Shown one piece after another: positions 9,069-20,016 of a stretch of 64,000 bases of DNA (position 1 is its first letter; each line of letters starts with the position of its first letter). The stretch comes from Edaphochlamys debaryana (taxonomy: Eukaryota > Chlorophyta > Chlorophyceae > Chlamydomonadales): contig JAEHOE010000083.1 in NCBI GenBank assembly GCA_016858145.1, positions 434,001 to 498,000 on the forward strand. Reading direction: 5' to 3'. The notes beneath the pieces are model-generated. The model did not search any database. It saw nothing but the letters and a program-made list of their open reading frames with translations, and was not told where the DNA came from. The position numbers were made by a program, and so were the translations under genes.

Positions 9069-12000
9069 TCACTCGTCGCCCTGCTGCCGGCGGCCCGAGG
9101 GCAGGTACCTGGGGGGAACGGGGGGGGGGAATGGGGTGGAGTGGGTTGGGTCCCGAAGTGGATGCGAGGCCCAAGCGAGCGCTGCCCGTGTAGCAGCAAG
9201 GGCAAGGGCACGGCGGGGAGGGCCGGGGCCAACGCCGGGGCAGGACGGGGACTGAACGGCGCCCGGTCGCATGCTCCCACAGCACCCGCACTCCCCCAGC
9301 GGGCGGCTGCCCTCCACAGAGCGCCCCATCTCGCCCTCCCCTCCACGCCCTTCCCCCACCTGTGGTCCTTGGATGCGTTCTTCTTGCGCCGCTTCTCCAT
9401 GAACTTGTCCAGCTTGCCGCGCTCCTGGGGGGGGGAGAGAGGGGGGGAGGGGAGAGGGGGTAAGGGGGTTGTGGAGCGGGTCAAGGGGGGTCATGGGGTC
9501 TTTGAGCTGGGTGGCGCAGCGTCGCGGGCACATGTCCTCACACTCACCACGTGCTTAGCCCACCCGCACACCGGTACGCCCTCATGACGACACCATTTCT
9601 GCGCCCCCTCATGCACCTTCAACCCTCATGCGCCATGCACCCTTGCATCCCCTCCCCCCGCACACCTTGAGCTCCTGGTACTTGGCCAGCAGCTGCAGGC
9701 GCTTCTTGTCCGCGTCCTTGAGGAAGAAGGGGTTCTTGCCGCCCGCCACCGCCTGCTTCTCCTTGGTCTGGGGGGGGAGGGGGGAGGGGGGGGGGAGGGG
9801 GAGGGGGGAGAGGGGCCGGGGAGGGGGGGTCGCGCCGGCAGGAACGACAGCGTAAAGAGCAGCGACGAGCACCCCGAAAGATTCCGGATTAGGGCAGCCG
9901 TGCAGCTTGGTTCCAGCAGAGCTTGGTAGGGGCAGAGTAGGCCGGTGAATGTGTGAGCGCAGGGCCGTTCCAGGGCCAGGGGCGTGAGGGGCGCACGCCG
10001 CCGCCCACGTACTCACAGGCTGCGCCTGGCCGGCAGCACCCCGGCACTTGCTGTCCATCGCGCTTCTCCGCTCCCCGCCTGCCCCCCTTCCCCCCCCTGC
10101 CCCCACCTTCCACTCCGTCTCCAGCTTGGCGGTGCGCCGCCGCAGCCCCTCCTCGCGCAGGGCCCCGTCCACCCGCTGCAGCTGGGCCTGGGGGGGGAGG
10201 GGGGGGAGGGGTGATGGAGGGGAGGGAAGGGAAGGGTCAGGGGTGACGGGGGCGGGGGCATGGAGGAGGAGGATCAAGGTAGAACGAGCATCCCACCCCA
10301 CGCTGCCGTACAGCCGCACAATCACACCCCACAGGCTCCCCACCTGTATCCGCGCCTTGAACTTGGGGTTCTTCTCCTTCTGCGCTCCGGCGACACAGGG
10401 GAGGGTCGGGAGGTGAGTTGAGGTGGGCAGCCTCGCCCTCCGCCCGCTCATTGCCCACTCCTCTGCCGGTGCCCTCCTCCCACTCCCCTTCACACTTCGA
10501 GACGCTAACCCCAGCCCCCCCTCCATCCGCCAACTACCCCCTCTCCCACTACCCTCCCTCCCCCTCCCTCCCCCCGCCCCCCCTCCCCCTCCCTGTCTCC
10601 CCCCCCCTCCCCCCCCGGCCCCGCCTTGAGCTTTGCCCGCAGCTCCTCCTTCTCCGCCGGCAGCGTCTCGTTGTACAGGAAGGCGTAGTTCCGCCGAAAG
10701 GCGTCCGTGGGGGGCGGGCCAGAGGTGGAGTCGAAGCGGGGGTCGCGGGTCTCCCTGGGGGACGGGGGGCGATCGCGTGGAGGGGGTTGGAGGGGGTTGG
10801 AGGGGGGAGGTGGAGGGGAAGAGCGCTCTGAGGGCAGCAGCCAGCCACGGATTTCCGCAGAATCACAGCCGCCGCGCGTCTCCCCCCCCCCCCGACACCC
10901 AAGCCCTCTCACTTGTGCGGCACCTGGATGACCTCCCGGAAGCGACCCACGGGCCGCTTGGAGGACATCTCCTGTAGGCGGGGAGGAGGGCGGGGGTAAG
11001 GGAGGGAAACAGGGGAGGGCGGTTGGGCCTGGAGCCCCGACGAAGCGTCCATCGAGCAAGGGGTGAGCATGTGGCCTTGCCCACCGGAACCGGCATGACC
11101 TAGATCCAATCTAGCCCCCGGGAGCCCTCCCACGTTGGTCCCGCCCGGAGCCTGCCCCCCCCCCAGGGCCCAGGGCTCCCGCCAGGACGCCTCGGTCCAC
11201 GGCCCACTGCCGCTCTGGCCCTTCCCCCCCTTCCCCCGCGCCCTTCCCCAACCATCTCTCCCCCTCTCCATCTCCCCCACGCCTCCCCCTCCTCGCCTGC
11301 GGCCGGTCCTTGTTGTCACGTTTGAAGGTGGCGGCCGCCGCTCGCGCCGCCGCCGCCCGCGCCGCCTGCCCCACCAGGCCCCGGCCGTCCCGCTTGATGG
11401 CCTCCAGCACCTCGAACGGCACGTCCGCCACCTGACAGGGGGGGGAGGCAGGGAGGGGGAAGGAGGGGTAGGGATGAGGGTGGAGGATGGGGGCACAAGG
11501 GCTGGATGGGTGACGGGTGGAGGCAGAGGCGGAGTTGGACGCCGCCGGGACGGCCCGTCGTCAGCGCCGCGCCTTCTGGTGCCCTCCCGCCAAGCCCCCT
11601 TTCCCTCAGCTGCTGGCCCTTGCTCAGCCTCCCTAGCTCATCTTGCACACCTGCTGCGTACCCTTTCAATCCCCACCCCCCACCTGTTCCTCTAGCGTCC
11701 GCACGTCGTCGTCGCTGCCGCTGCCCAGCGCCGCTGCCTCCTCGTCGCTCCCCGACCCGGCACCTTCTCCCTCCTCGTCCTCGTCCTCCTCCTCCTGGTC
11801 CTCCTCCTCCTCGTCGTCCTCCTCCTCGTCCTCCTCCTCCTCGTCGTCGTCTTCGTCAGCACCTCGCCGCCCGAGGCCCGGCGCTGGTCTGCGAAACGGC
11901 GCGCCGCCGATGTCGGGCCCCTCGTCGTCCTCGTCACTGGGTTCCTCTTCGCTATCGTCTTCATCATCTTCTAGGTTCGCTCGCATGCGCTTGAGAGCCC

Positions 12001-12145
12001 GCAGCTGGTCCGCGTCCATGTTTGCCTCATCCTCGCTCTCGTCCTCCTCAAGCTCTTCCTCGCTAATGCTCGCTTCAGGCTCGAGCTCAGGCTCGGGTAG
12101 AGGTCGTTTCTTGTTCGGTTGCGGCTTCGCCGCTGGTCGCGGCAT
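9069..12145 (-). CDS. RRP36: RRP36-like rRNA biogenesis protein
   Basis: The family acts in the early cleavages of the 35S/47S pre-rRNA in the nucleolus, on the route to 18S rRNA. Nine exons: 12145-11684, 11431-11297, 10971-10913, 10754-10625, 10379-10344, 10187-10107, 9767-9666, 9424-9360, 9108-9069. They total 1110 nt, 369 aa. Family signatures appear in order: EMSSKRPVGRFR, RDPRFDSTSG, FLYNETLPAEKEEL, KNPFFLKDADKKRLQLL, KYQELK, LDKFMEKRRKKNASKD and the short basic end. The N-terminal ~110 residues are an acidic Glu/Asp tract plus a basic start, longer than in animals. Introns 2 and 4 appear to use GC donors (11296-11295 after CAG; 10624-10623 after AAG), because no GT site keeps the frame. 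The ATG at 12145 begins the only open first exon. Confidence 0.93.
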
Positions 12146-13973
12146 CTTTCAAGGGTTTTGCCAAAAGAAGCTTTGGTTATTGATAGTTATGGCTGCTGCA
12201 GGTTGCTGAAGAGGGCAAAACAATAGCGTTCAAGGTGTTGCCAGCGGCGAAGTGGTATCGTCGGCGCCCGCGCACGCGTGTTTCGCCCCTTCCACCCTCT
12301 GCCGCCCCCACCGCTCCTAAACGATGCGGCTTCTTGCCACGTTGTTCTCGTCAAACCCCACCGCCCCTTCCACGCCCCGTTGTCGATAATACCCCCTTCC
12401 ATCCTTCACGTCGGCCGGCACCTCTCCCTCGTCGCCTTCAGCTTAGCAGCGTACGATGCATGGGATCCCCCTCCCCCTCTGCCCCGCCCGGTCTAGTACG
12501 ATACGCGTCCAACAACGGATGGCGTCCAGAGACACCGGCCATGCGGGCCATGGCTGCTCCCTGGCAGCCCTTCGTAGACCGATGCAAAATGCCTGTGAAG
12601 CGTAGCGGGCCGGGCGGGCCGGGCGGGGGGCGCCCCAGTCCAAGGGCGAAGGCCGCAGCCCTGTTCGTCCTTGGCACGCAGCGCCCCAGCCGTGTCAAGA
12701 CGTCAATTGGGCAGGCTGTGCCCTAACTGCCCGCCGTAGGTTCGGCGGGCAAGCCAGAGCGCTTGCAAGCGCCACTGGTGCTCGATGCTCCGCTGGGGCC
12801 TTCGGGGTATCAGCACACGCGACCTCGTCCCCGGGTTGCGGGCCAGGGAGAGCCGGGAGGTGAGCCACAGGCCCTGAGCCCAAAGCGCCGTGCCCTTGGC
12901 TGTTGGCTCCAGGAGGACCAGTGCCCCAGTGCTTGGCTGTGGCACTGCTAACGGCATTCCGCGCCAACCGCCGAGGCCTTTGTCAATACGTGGCCAGTGC
13001 GGCCTCGGCAGGGCCTCGTGCCTGACCGCACGGATGACCCCGCAGGCCCGCACACGACCAGCGCCCCGACGCCAGCGGACAGCTGGCGCCCGCTGCCCCG
13101 GCCGCTCGTGACCACTGCCCGTCCCTCCCTGCCAGGCTGAAAGGCTGTTATGGCAGGTGTGGTCTCGGTGGGCCCTGCGTGCCACGCGGTGCGGTGCACC
13201 CCGGAGCGGCCGCCCGGGAGCCATCCGAGCCCCTGACAGGCATGGGCTCTGCCCTGTACAGCGCCCAAGCGCCTGCACCCAGTGCCAGTCCCACCTCCAC
13301 AGCAGCAGCTGTGTTGGGGGCCCCACCGTTGATCAGGGCGGCCGCGAGAGAGCGCCACCCGCCTGCCCGTTCCCGCTCACCGCTTGCGCCTGGCGCGCCT
13401 TCGGTGGGAGGGCGCCAGGCCTCGTAGCCTGAAGGCACGACACCGGGCACGTGCGTGCGCCGGCGATCCAGACTACTGTCTCCTGTAACCGTGCCCTGAC
13501 CCCTGATGGCGGGAGCGCTGCGCAGGAGCTGCTCCTGGACGGGGGGGCCGCAGGGAGTGGGTAGGCACGGCCCGGGGGCAAGGGCCTTCCCAACGCTGCC
13601 CCTCCGCGTGTGCGCTCTACTCGTGGTCGCGTCGCTGGAGTGTGACCCGAGGCTAGATGTGCTTTGAAGGCAGACGAGCGTATGCGTGTGATGATGCCGG
13701 GTTACGCCATCGGGGTAACCAGGTCAAAGGAGGTGGCCAAGCCCCTAAGGGTATGGGTTTGTAGCCGTTGTAGTGTTGGATATGCGCTGCGAAGCAAAGT
13801 CCTGACGGAGCGCACCTCACGACCTCAGGTGCGCACGACAGCATGGCTCGCATCGAGCCGTGCTTCCACAGTTTCTAGTGCATTCAGACACGGAGGCGCC
13901 CTTACCACTGCAATTACACGCTGGGCACTCGACCGTTTCTTGTGGCCGCGAGTCCTTCACCACAGACGTTTGC
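12146..13973. other. Intergenic, divergent promoter region
   Basis: This stretch lies between the starts of RRP36 (-) and the DUF1295 gene (+). Frames such as 12703-13326 (-, 207 codons) and 12235-12726 (+) are open but match nothing I recognise and lack splice partners. 5' UTR exons of either neighbour could be hidden here. Confidence 0.45.
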
Positions 13974-16900
13974 ATGAACGCGTTCGAGCTCGTCTCTCGC
14001 CGCTTCCGCCTCGCCGCCCTCAACCTCTCCCGGCGCTTTGCAAAGCAAGGACCGGAGGGGCCAACAGGCGTGAACCTCATCGCGAGGGGGGCCAAGGTGA
14101 CGCTGCTCGGCAGGCGAGTGGCCGTGGCGTGCTAACTCCCAACCTAGTCCCCCGCCCTCCACCTCGCCCCGTGAACTCCACCCCTGCCCCAAGCCTACCT
14201 ACCCAGTCCCTCCACAATGCTTCTCTCCCTTTCCCCCACACCCGCCCGTCTTCCATATCCCTCAATTCTCCGCAGGCGCCTGCTCCAGCGCGGCCCTCTC
14301 CTGGGCGCAGGGGGCGTGGCCGCCTTTGGCATGCTCCCCGGCCCCGCCTCGGCCGCCGCGGGCTCGGGCTCGGGCCTTGGCTCCTCCGCCGCCCTCGCCG
14401 GCCTCGCGGGCTTCGCCAGCCTGAGCCTGCCGGGCAGCTTTGCGGAGATGGGGCTGCTGGGGTGGCTGGGGGTGGACCTGGCCATAAACTGGGGCGGCTG
14501 GGCCGTGGCGGCGGCGCTCAAGGTAGGGGAGGGGGGGGGGGGAGCGGGCGGAGGGTGGCACTAAGAGGAACTTGAGGTTGCAGGGAGGGAGCGGCAGACA
14601 GTGAGCCGGGTGCGCACAGAGGTCAGGGGAGCGGGGAGCTCCGGCGGCCAGCGGGTGGAGGGAGCGGGGGAGACAGGGGGGAGGATTGCGGGCCTGGTGC
14701 AGGGGCAGGGTCAGAACACGGAGCAGGAGCGGGAAGAAGGACAGGGCGGAGGGCCCGGGGAGCAGGACTAGGGAGCGGGCATTGCGGGGCCGAAGTGGAT
14801 GCGCGCCGAGCTGTGGCCTTCAAGTGTGTCCTCTCCTCCCCTTCCCCTCGTGCTGCCCCCAGACCGAGAAGTTCTATGACATGCTGGGCACCGGCTCCTT
14901 CCTGGCGCTGACGGCCGGGTCGCTGGCGGTGGGGGGAGCCAGCGGGGCGCGCAAGGTGGGGGCGGGGGGGGGTGGTCCAGGGGAGGGAGGGAGGGCCGTG
15001 GGGCGGAAGGTTGGGCAATCGCGAGGTGGACGGCGAGGGAACGGGAGTGGGGAACAGGTAGGGGACCGTGCGGGGACTGTGGTGGGGGCGAGCGGGTGAA
15101 ACTTGCAGGGATGAGGCTGGAACAGGTGCTGGGCGTGCTGGCGCCACCGGCACTGTGGGCAGCAAGCAAAATCGAGCCTACCGCAACTCTCACGCTTTTC
15201 CCCCTCCTGTCCGACGCCCTTGACCCCCCGCCTACCGCTCCCTCCTCCCCTCTCACCCCCCTGCAGCTGCTGGTGAGCGGCATGGTGGGCGTGTGGGCGC
15301 TGCGGCTGGGCGCCTACCTGGTGGACAGAGTGCACCGCACCGGCAAGGACGGTGGGGCGGGGGGATGGGGCGGGGGGATGGGGTGGGGGGTCGGGATGGG
15401 GACGGGGGGAGTGGAGAGCGGAGGTGGAGGCAGCGGGCGGCGGTGGGGGTGTGGGCACCGGGCCCCCGCTCTGGTCCCGTCCCGTGCACCCCCTGGTGTG
15501 CTGGCTTTCTGCCGTGGTCGGGCCTGGACGTACTTCCTGCCCCCACGCCGCACCCTGCCCCGCAGCCCGCTTCGATGAGATCAAGCACAAGCCGGGGACC
15601 TTCCTGGTGGCGTGGACGGCACAGGTAGGGGTGCGGGTAGACGGGACCTCGGGGCAGAAGCGGTCCTCTCCACTCCACTCCTCCGTCTCTCTTCCGTCTC
15701 TCCATTTAATCACGGGTCTCAATCCCGCTCCGCACCCAACACCCCGGGCCCCACTCTTTTCCCCCCCCCAGGCCGTGTGGGTGTTCCTGACCTCCCTGCC
15801 GGTGCTCATCATCAACGGCATGCCCTCCACGCGGCCGCTGGGGCCCATCGACGCCATCGGTGGGTGCAGGGTCGCGGCGCTCGGGAGGAAGGGCGTTGGA
15901 GGGGGGCAGGAGCCCCGCGGCAGTGAGCGTGCTCCGCCAGCTGGAGCTGGAGGCGACAGCACCTACACACCCTTTGTCATCCCCCTCCACCCTCCAACCA
16001 CCTTCCGCCCGCCCCCTCCACCCCAGGCATCACCGTGTGGGCGGTGGGCTTCCTGACCGAGGTGGTGGCGGACCGCCAGAAGGCCGTGTTCAAGGCCAAG
16101 CCGGAGAACAAGGGTGGGGCGGGGCAGGGGGGCTGTCAAGAGGAGTTGGAGTAGGGGTACGGAGGGCTGGGCCCGGGCGCATGGTTGGAGGAGTCTTGGC
16201 CCGCCCTGCTGCTTGCTGCCCTTGCAGCCCTCCTGTTTCTCCTTGCCCCCCACCGCCACCACCAGCACACACCTCATATCACCTAGCCTCGCTTCACCTG
16301 CAACGCCTGCCCCCGCACCCCAGGCCGCTTCATCGACGAGGGGCTGTGGTCGCTCAGCCGCCACCCCAACTACTTTGGGGAGATGATGCTGTGGTGAGGC
16401 GGCAGCCAAGGAGGGGTAGACTCTGTGGGGCTGCTGAGGAGGCGTAGACTTGCCTGGCCCTGCCCGCAAACCAGCCGTGCCGGCAAGTAGGCCTTGTGCA
16501 GCGACGGGCTGTGAAGAGCATCGACGCAATTCCACCCCCATCGGTATCCCGGCCTTGGCTAGCGCCCCGTCCGCCCACTCTCCCTTCCCGCACCCTGGCG
16601 CCCCCCAAAGCCACACCCACTCAGCCTCTCATCCCCCCTCCACCCGCCCAGGTGGGGCGTGTTCCTCACGTGCGCCCCCGGCTTCTCCTCGCCCTGGCAC
16701 CTCGCCTCCGTGGTGTCCCCCGTGTTCACGTTCCTGCTCATCCGCTTCGTGAGCGGCGTGCCGCTGCTGGAGAAGATGGGGGAGCAGCGGTGGGGGCAGG
16801 AGCCGGCCTTCCAGGTAGGCCTCAGGGAGGGAAGGCGCTGAGGCGGCTGGCTTGGGGCCCGGAATGAGTGCGAGTTGGTGGGTTTGGGCCAGCGGTTGAG

Positions 16901-17021
16901 GGGGGCTCATCATCACAGCTCTTCTCCCCCTTTCCAACCCGCCCCACCCCTGCAGGAGTACAAAGCGCGCACCAACATGCTCCTGCCGCTGCCCCGCTTC
17001 AAGGACACGCACACCAGCTAG
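13974..17021 (+). CDS. DUF1295 / steroid 5-alpha-reductase-like membrane enzyme
   Basis: An integral membrane protein of the DUF1295 branch of the 3-oxo-5-alpha-steroid dehydrogenase fold, presumably NAD(P)H-dependent; the substrate is unknown. Ten exons: 13974-14113, 14276-14522, 14863-14955, 15267-15351, 15566-15624, 15772-15859, 16027-16113, 16324-16393, 16652-16814, 16956-17021; 365 aa. The family signature SRHPNYFGEMMLWWG lies across exons 8-9. FDEIKHKPG precedes it, followed by VVADRQKAVFKAKPENKGRFIDEGLW. At least five hydrophobic segments are visible. The N-terminus is basic and Ser/Arg-rich, possibly an organelle-targeting sequence. Intron 1 is modelled with a GC donor (CAG|GCGAGT at 14114) because it is the only site giving the phase needed by exon 2; the N-terminal exon is therefore less certain. 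TGTAA follows at 17230. Confidence 0.9.
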
Positions 17022-17229
17022 GGGGGTGGAGGAGGGAGGAGCTGACAGAGGTGAAGCGGAGGAGAGCTAAGGGGGGGTGGGGGGCCGCAGCGTGACGGCT
17101 GGATGGCGTTCGGAGGTCAGCGCGCACACGCGGCAGCGCGGGGCTGCGCAGGCGGAGTGCAGCAGGAAACCGCGCTGAGCGGAAGGAGGTCAGTGGGAAC
17201 TCACGCAGGGCTAAACGATTGCGAACTGC

Positions 17230-17234
17230 TGTAA
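17230..17234 (+). terminator. TGTAA poly(A) signal of the DUF1295 gene
   Basis: TGTAA lies 209 bp after the stop codon, the first on this strand. Confidence 0.75.
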
Positions 17235-17930
17235 ATATTATCATCCGCCCACGGCTCACCCACACGGGCTCATAGATTGGTCCTCGCCAATCCTGTCAGA
17301 CGCAGCGCACATGCCTTCCAGGCCATACGGCAAGTTGCGTTCTCTCTCGGCACAATCTGCCACACACCTACCCGCCGCCTTAACTTGCTCGACATGCGTG
17401 CCGTGCACCCCTGTGCACAATCCGTCAGTACAGCCACCACCTCCAGCAAGCAGGTTGGCCCACACTCCTTTCCAGTGCCGCGCACCCGAGGCCTGAACCC
17501 AGGGGCCCATCCACCACCTCCCCATCTCCTAGCCCACCCGGTCCCCTGGACCCCGAGGTGTAAGTGCAGGTCGTGTCCTGCCAGGCGCACAACGCCAGCA
17601 GCCACACGCACGCATACGCCCCATGTCACACAGGCCTCTCTCTCGCTTTCCTGGCAGTCATCGAACTCACGAGCTATGCACGAGCCCAATACTCTAGCGT
17701 ATGAGGCGTACCGGCACCCATCTTGCAAGGCACCACCCATACAGACACAACTGAAGATCCTTCGCATGCTTGCCATGCGAGCCATCCACTGGTACCAGTC
17801 AGAGTCAGAGCGCTCCCGAGGTCAGGTCCCTGCCCGCGTCGCCATTGGCCCTGGGAGCCTCTGACCCGGCGCGAAAGCCGCCTATCCACCACCTCCTCCT
17901 CACTCCCTAGCCCTCTCGGCCCCGTGCAGC
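17235..17930. other. Convergent intergenic region
   Basis: Between the 3' ends of the DUF1295 gene (+) and the lysine-rich gene (-). No coding signal is supported. The 3' UTR of the minus-strand gene should lie here, but I see no minus-strand TGTAA. Confidence 0.45.
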
Positions 17931-19223
17931 TCACTCCCCGCCCTTCTTCCGCGGCCGGACCTCCAGGTTGGAGGCCGCGTACTTCTTCTTCCCCCGGGCC
18001 TTCTCGTTCTTGAGCGCAAGGCAGTAGCGCTTGGGGTGCTTCCACAGCTTGTCGCCGCCCTCGCTGAAGAACATCGCCACGGTGTGCGGCAGGGACACCT
18101 CCTTCGACTTGTCCACGCCCTTGAGCTTCAGCACCTTGCACGGCTTCCCTCCGTTGCCCTTCTTCCGCTTCGGGATGTGCACCTTGCTGTCCGTCTTGCG
18201 CTCGAAGCAACCGTTCTCAGTTACCCAGAAGTGCTCCGAGCCGATGCTGGCGCGCCGTCCATGCGGGCCGCGCTTGGCCAGGACGTAGGCCTGCTTGAAC
18301 ACAGGCGAGGCCGGGGGCAGTGCCGGCAGGGGCTGCGCCGCCACGGCCGGCGCGGCGTCCTCGTTGTTGAGCGCGGCGGGCATGGCGCCAGTGCCGTCGG
18401 CCGCGGGGCCCGCCGCCGGCATAACCTCAGCCACCGCGACCGGTGCATCGGCGTTGTTGGGCACGGCGGGCAGGGGGCCGGCGCCGTCGGCCACGGGGCC
18501 CGCCGCCGGCAGGGGCACCGCCGCCTCGGCCGGTGCGGCATCGAGGACGGCCTGGGCAGCGGTCTGCAGGTCCTGCGTCATGCCGCAGCTGTGGAGCACG
18601 GAGTTCAGGGAGTCCAGGTCCTTCTTGACGGCCTGCGCGAAGGGGGCCGAGGGGAAAGAAGGGTCCGGGTGTCAGGAAGACAAGAGAGGCTCAGGGGGAT
18701 CTGAGGGCCTCAGCGAGGCACAGCGCCCGCGGCCTCCGTGGCCCTAGGCCGTCTGCAACCGCCCCCTTAAACTGTCGCACCCTCCTGGTTCCCTCCTAAC
18801 CTGGAACGACTCCCGGGCGGGCTCCTTGTGGTTGCCCAGGTTGTACGCCGACCCGCACACGTAGCCATGGAGGTCCAGCGAGGCGTCGTTGCGCGCGCTG
18901 CAGTTACAAGTAAGCACAGGGTGACGCAGGCCAGGGGTGGTGCAGATGCAACAGCAGGCGGCCCAGCTGCAGGCGAGAGGCCACCACATACCTGAAGACG
19001 AAGATGATGTCAGCGCTCGGGTGATATGCCATCAGAACGCGAGCGGGGTGAGCTGCAAGCAGCAGTAATTGACTAAATACATTAGAGATCAAGGCGGCGC
19101 GGTGTTTTGTTGTGTGGCTCGGTGTTGCAACATCCCGACAGCTGGCAACAGAGGATGCTCACCGCACGGGTAGTTCTCCTGCAGCACCTCCTCCGGCGCC
19201 TTGTCGCCTATGCCACAAGACAT
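17931..19223 (-). CDS. Unrecognised lysine-rich protein
   Basis: Four exons: 19223-19163, 19052-18992, 18897-18801, 18632-17931; 921 nt, 306 aa, all phases consistent. I do not recognise the family. The N-terminal ~75 residues (HPARVLMAYHPSADIIFVF, then DLHGYVCGSAYNLG) look folded, with hydrophobic strands and several Cys. The middle is an Ala/Pro-rich linker built of about three imperfect copies of an AAGPxADGxGxxPA unit. The C-terminal ~125 residues are lysine-rich (KRKKGNGGK, KNEKARGKKKYAAS, RPRKKGGE) but contain ordered motifs such as SEHFWVTENGCFERK and LPHTVAMFFSEGGDKLWKHP. The basic composition suggests nucleic-acid binding or a nuclear location; that is inference only. It is transcribed towards the DUF1295 gene. 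Confidence 0.75.
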
Positions 19224-20016
19224 GTCGTGAAGGTTCTGAGCGACCAGGCAAGAAAGCGGCTGCGCTACGCGAGGTACGCACCAAGGACCCGAACGACGAG
19301 CGCGTCGCCCTCAGCGAACGGACGCAGAAAGATCGTGCCCTCAGGCGCTGGTGCAGACCTCGCGCTGCGATGGGGGTGCTTGCTCTGAGGTGCTTTGCAA
19401 GGACCAAGCGCATGTCGACGCGGCCGGAGCAACTTACCACAGCGCGCGAGGCATCTTGGTTTTGTGTGCCTAACCGAGCCCTGCGTCACTCCTTCTTTGC
19501 GGCCTGTCGTCGGATGACAAGTGGCGACATGTCTGCGGCGAGGAGTGACTAGGTCAGAGCCATAACGCACAATGGGCTGAGGATGTGTGGATATGTCTTG
19601 TGGGTGCAAAGCGAATCGGGTGCCGGCGGTAATGCGAGCTCCTTCGTTGCACGGCGTTGCAGTACGATGGGGCCAGTGAGGTTGTGGGGGAGGCGGAGTG
19701 GGGCCTTTGTCAGAAACCCAGATGGCAACACAACGCTGCCATCCGTTAACAATCCGTTGTATCTTTTGTGCCTCTGGCACACCTCCCAAGAGCTTCGTCC
19801 ACCACTTCCACCCACGCAACACCCCACCCTCGCCAGAGCGCTGCCTCACAGACGCCGCCTCCGCTTGCTCTCCTCCGAACATCCTTACACCCACCCGCCG
19901 GTCCCACGCACCTGTCCCATCAGACCCATGGCCCCCACCCCTTGCCCTGCCTCCGGCCCTGCACCCCATCGTCATACCCCATCCACGCCCCTGTCAGCCC
20001 CCGCCCCCCGCTGCCC
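19224..20016. other. Intergenic: promoter of the lysine-rich gene, 3' UTR of the BTB gene
   Basis: A 236-codon minus-strand frame (19265-19975) overlaps this stretch but has no domain and no splice connection; I treat it as chance. Confidence 0.5.
19885..19889 (-). terminator. TGTAA poly(A) signal of the BTB-BACK gene
   Basis: TTACA on the + strand, i.e. TGTAA on the transcript strand, 128 bp after the BTB gene stop. Confidence 0.65.

Noticed and set aside
8052..9587. 511-codon + strand frame
   Set aside because: It runs through the RRP36 terminal exons on the opposite strand and through low-complexity Pro/Arg-rich sequence; a chance frame in GC-rich DNA.
12703..13326. 207-codon minus-strand frame upstream of RRP36
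   Set aside because: No recognisable domain, no splice partners, no poly(A) signal; kept only as a note in the intergenic entry.
19265..19975. 236-codon minus-strand frame
   Set aside because: Overlaps the promoter of the lysine-rich gene and the BTB gene 3' UTR; the composition is not protein-like.
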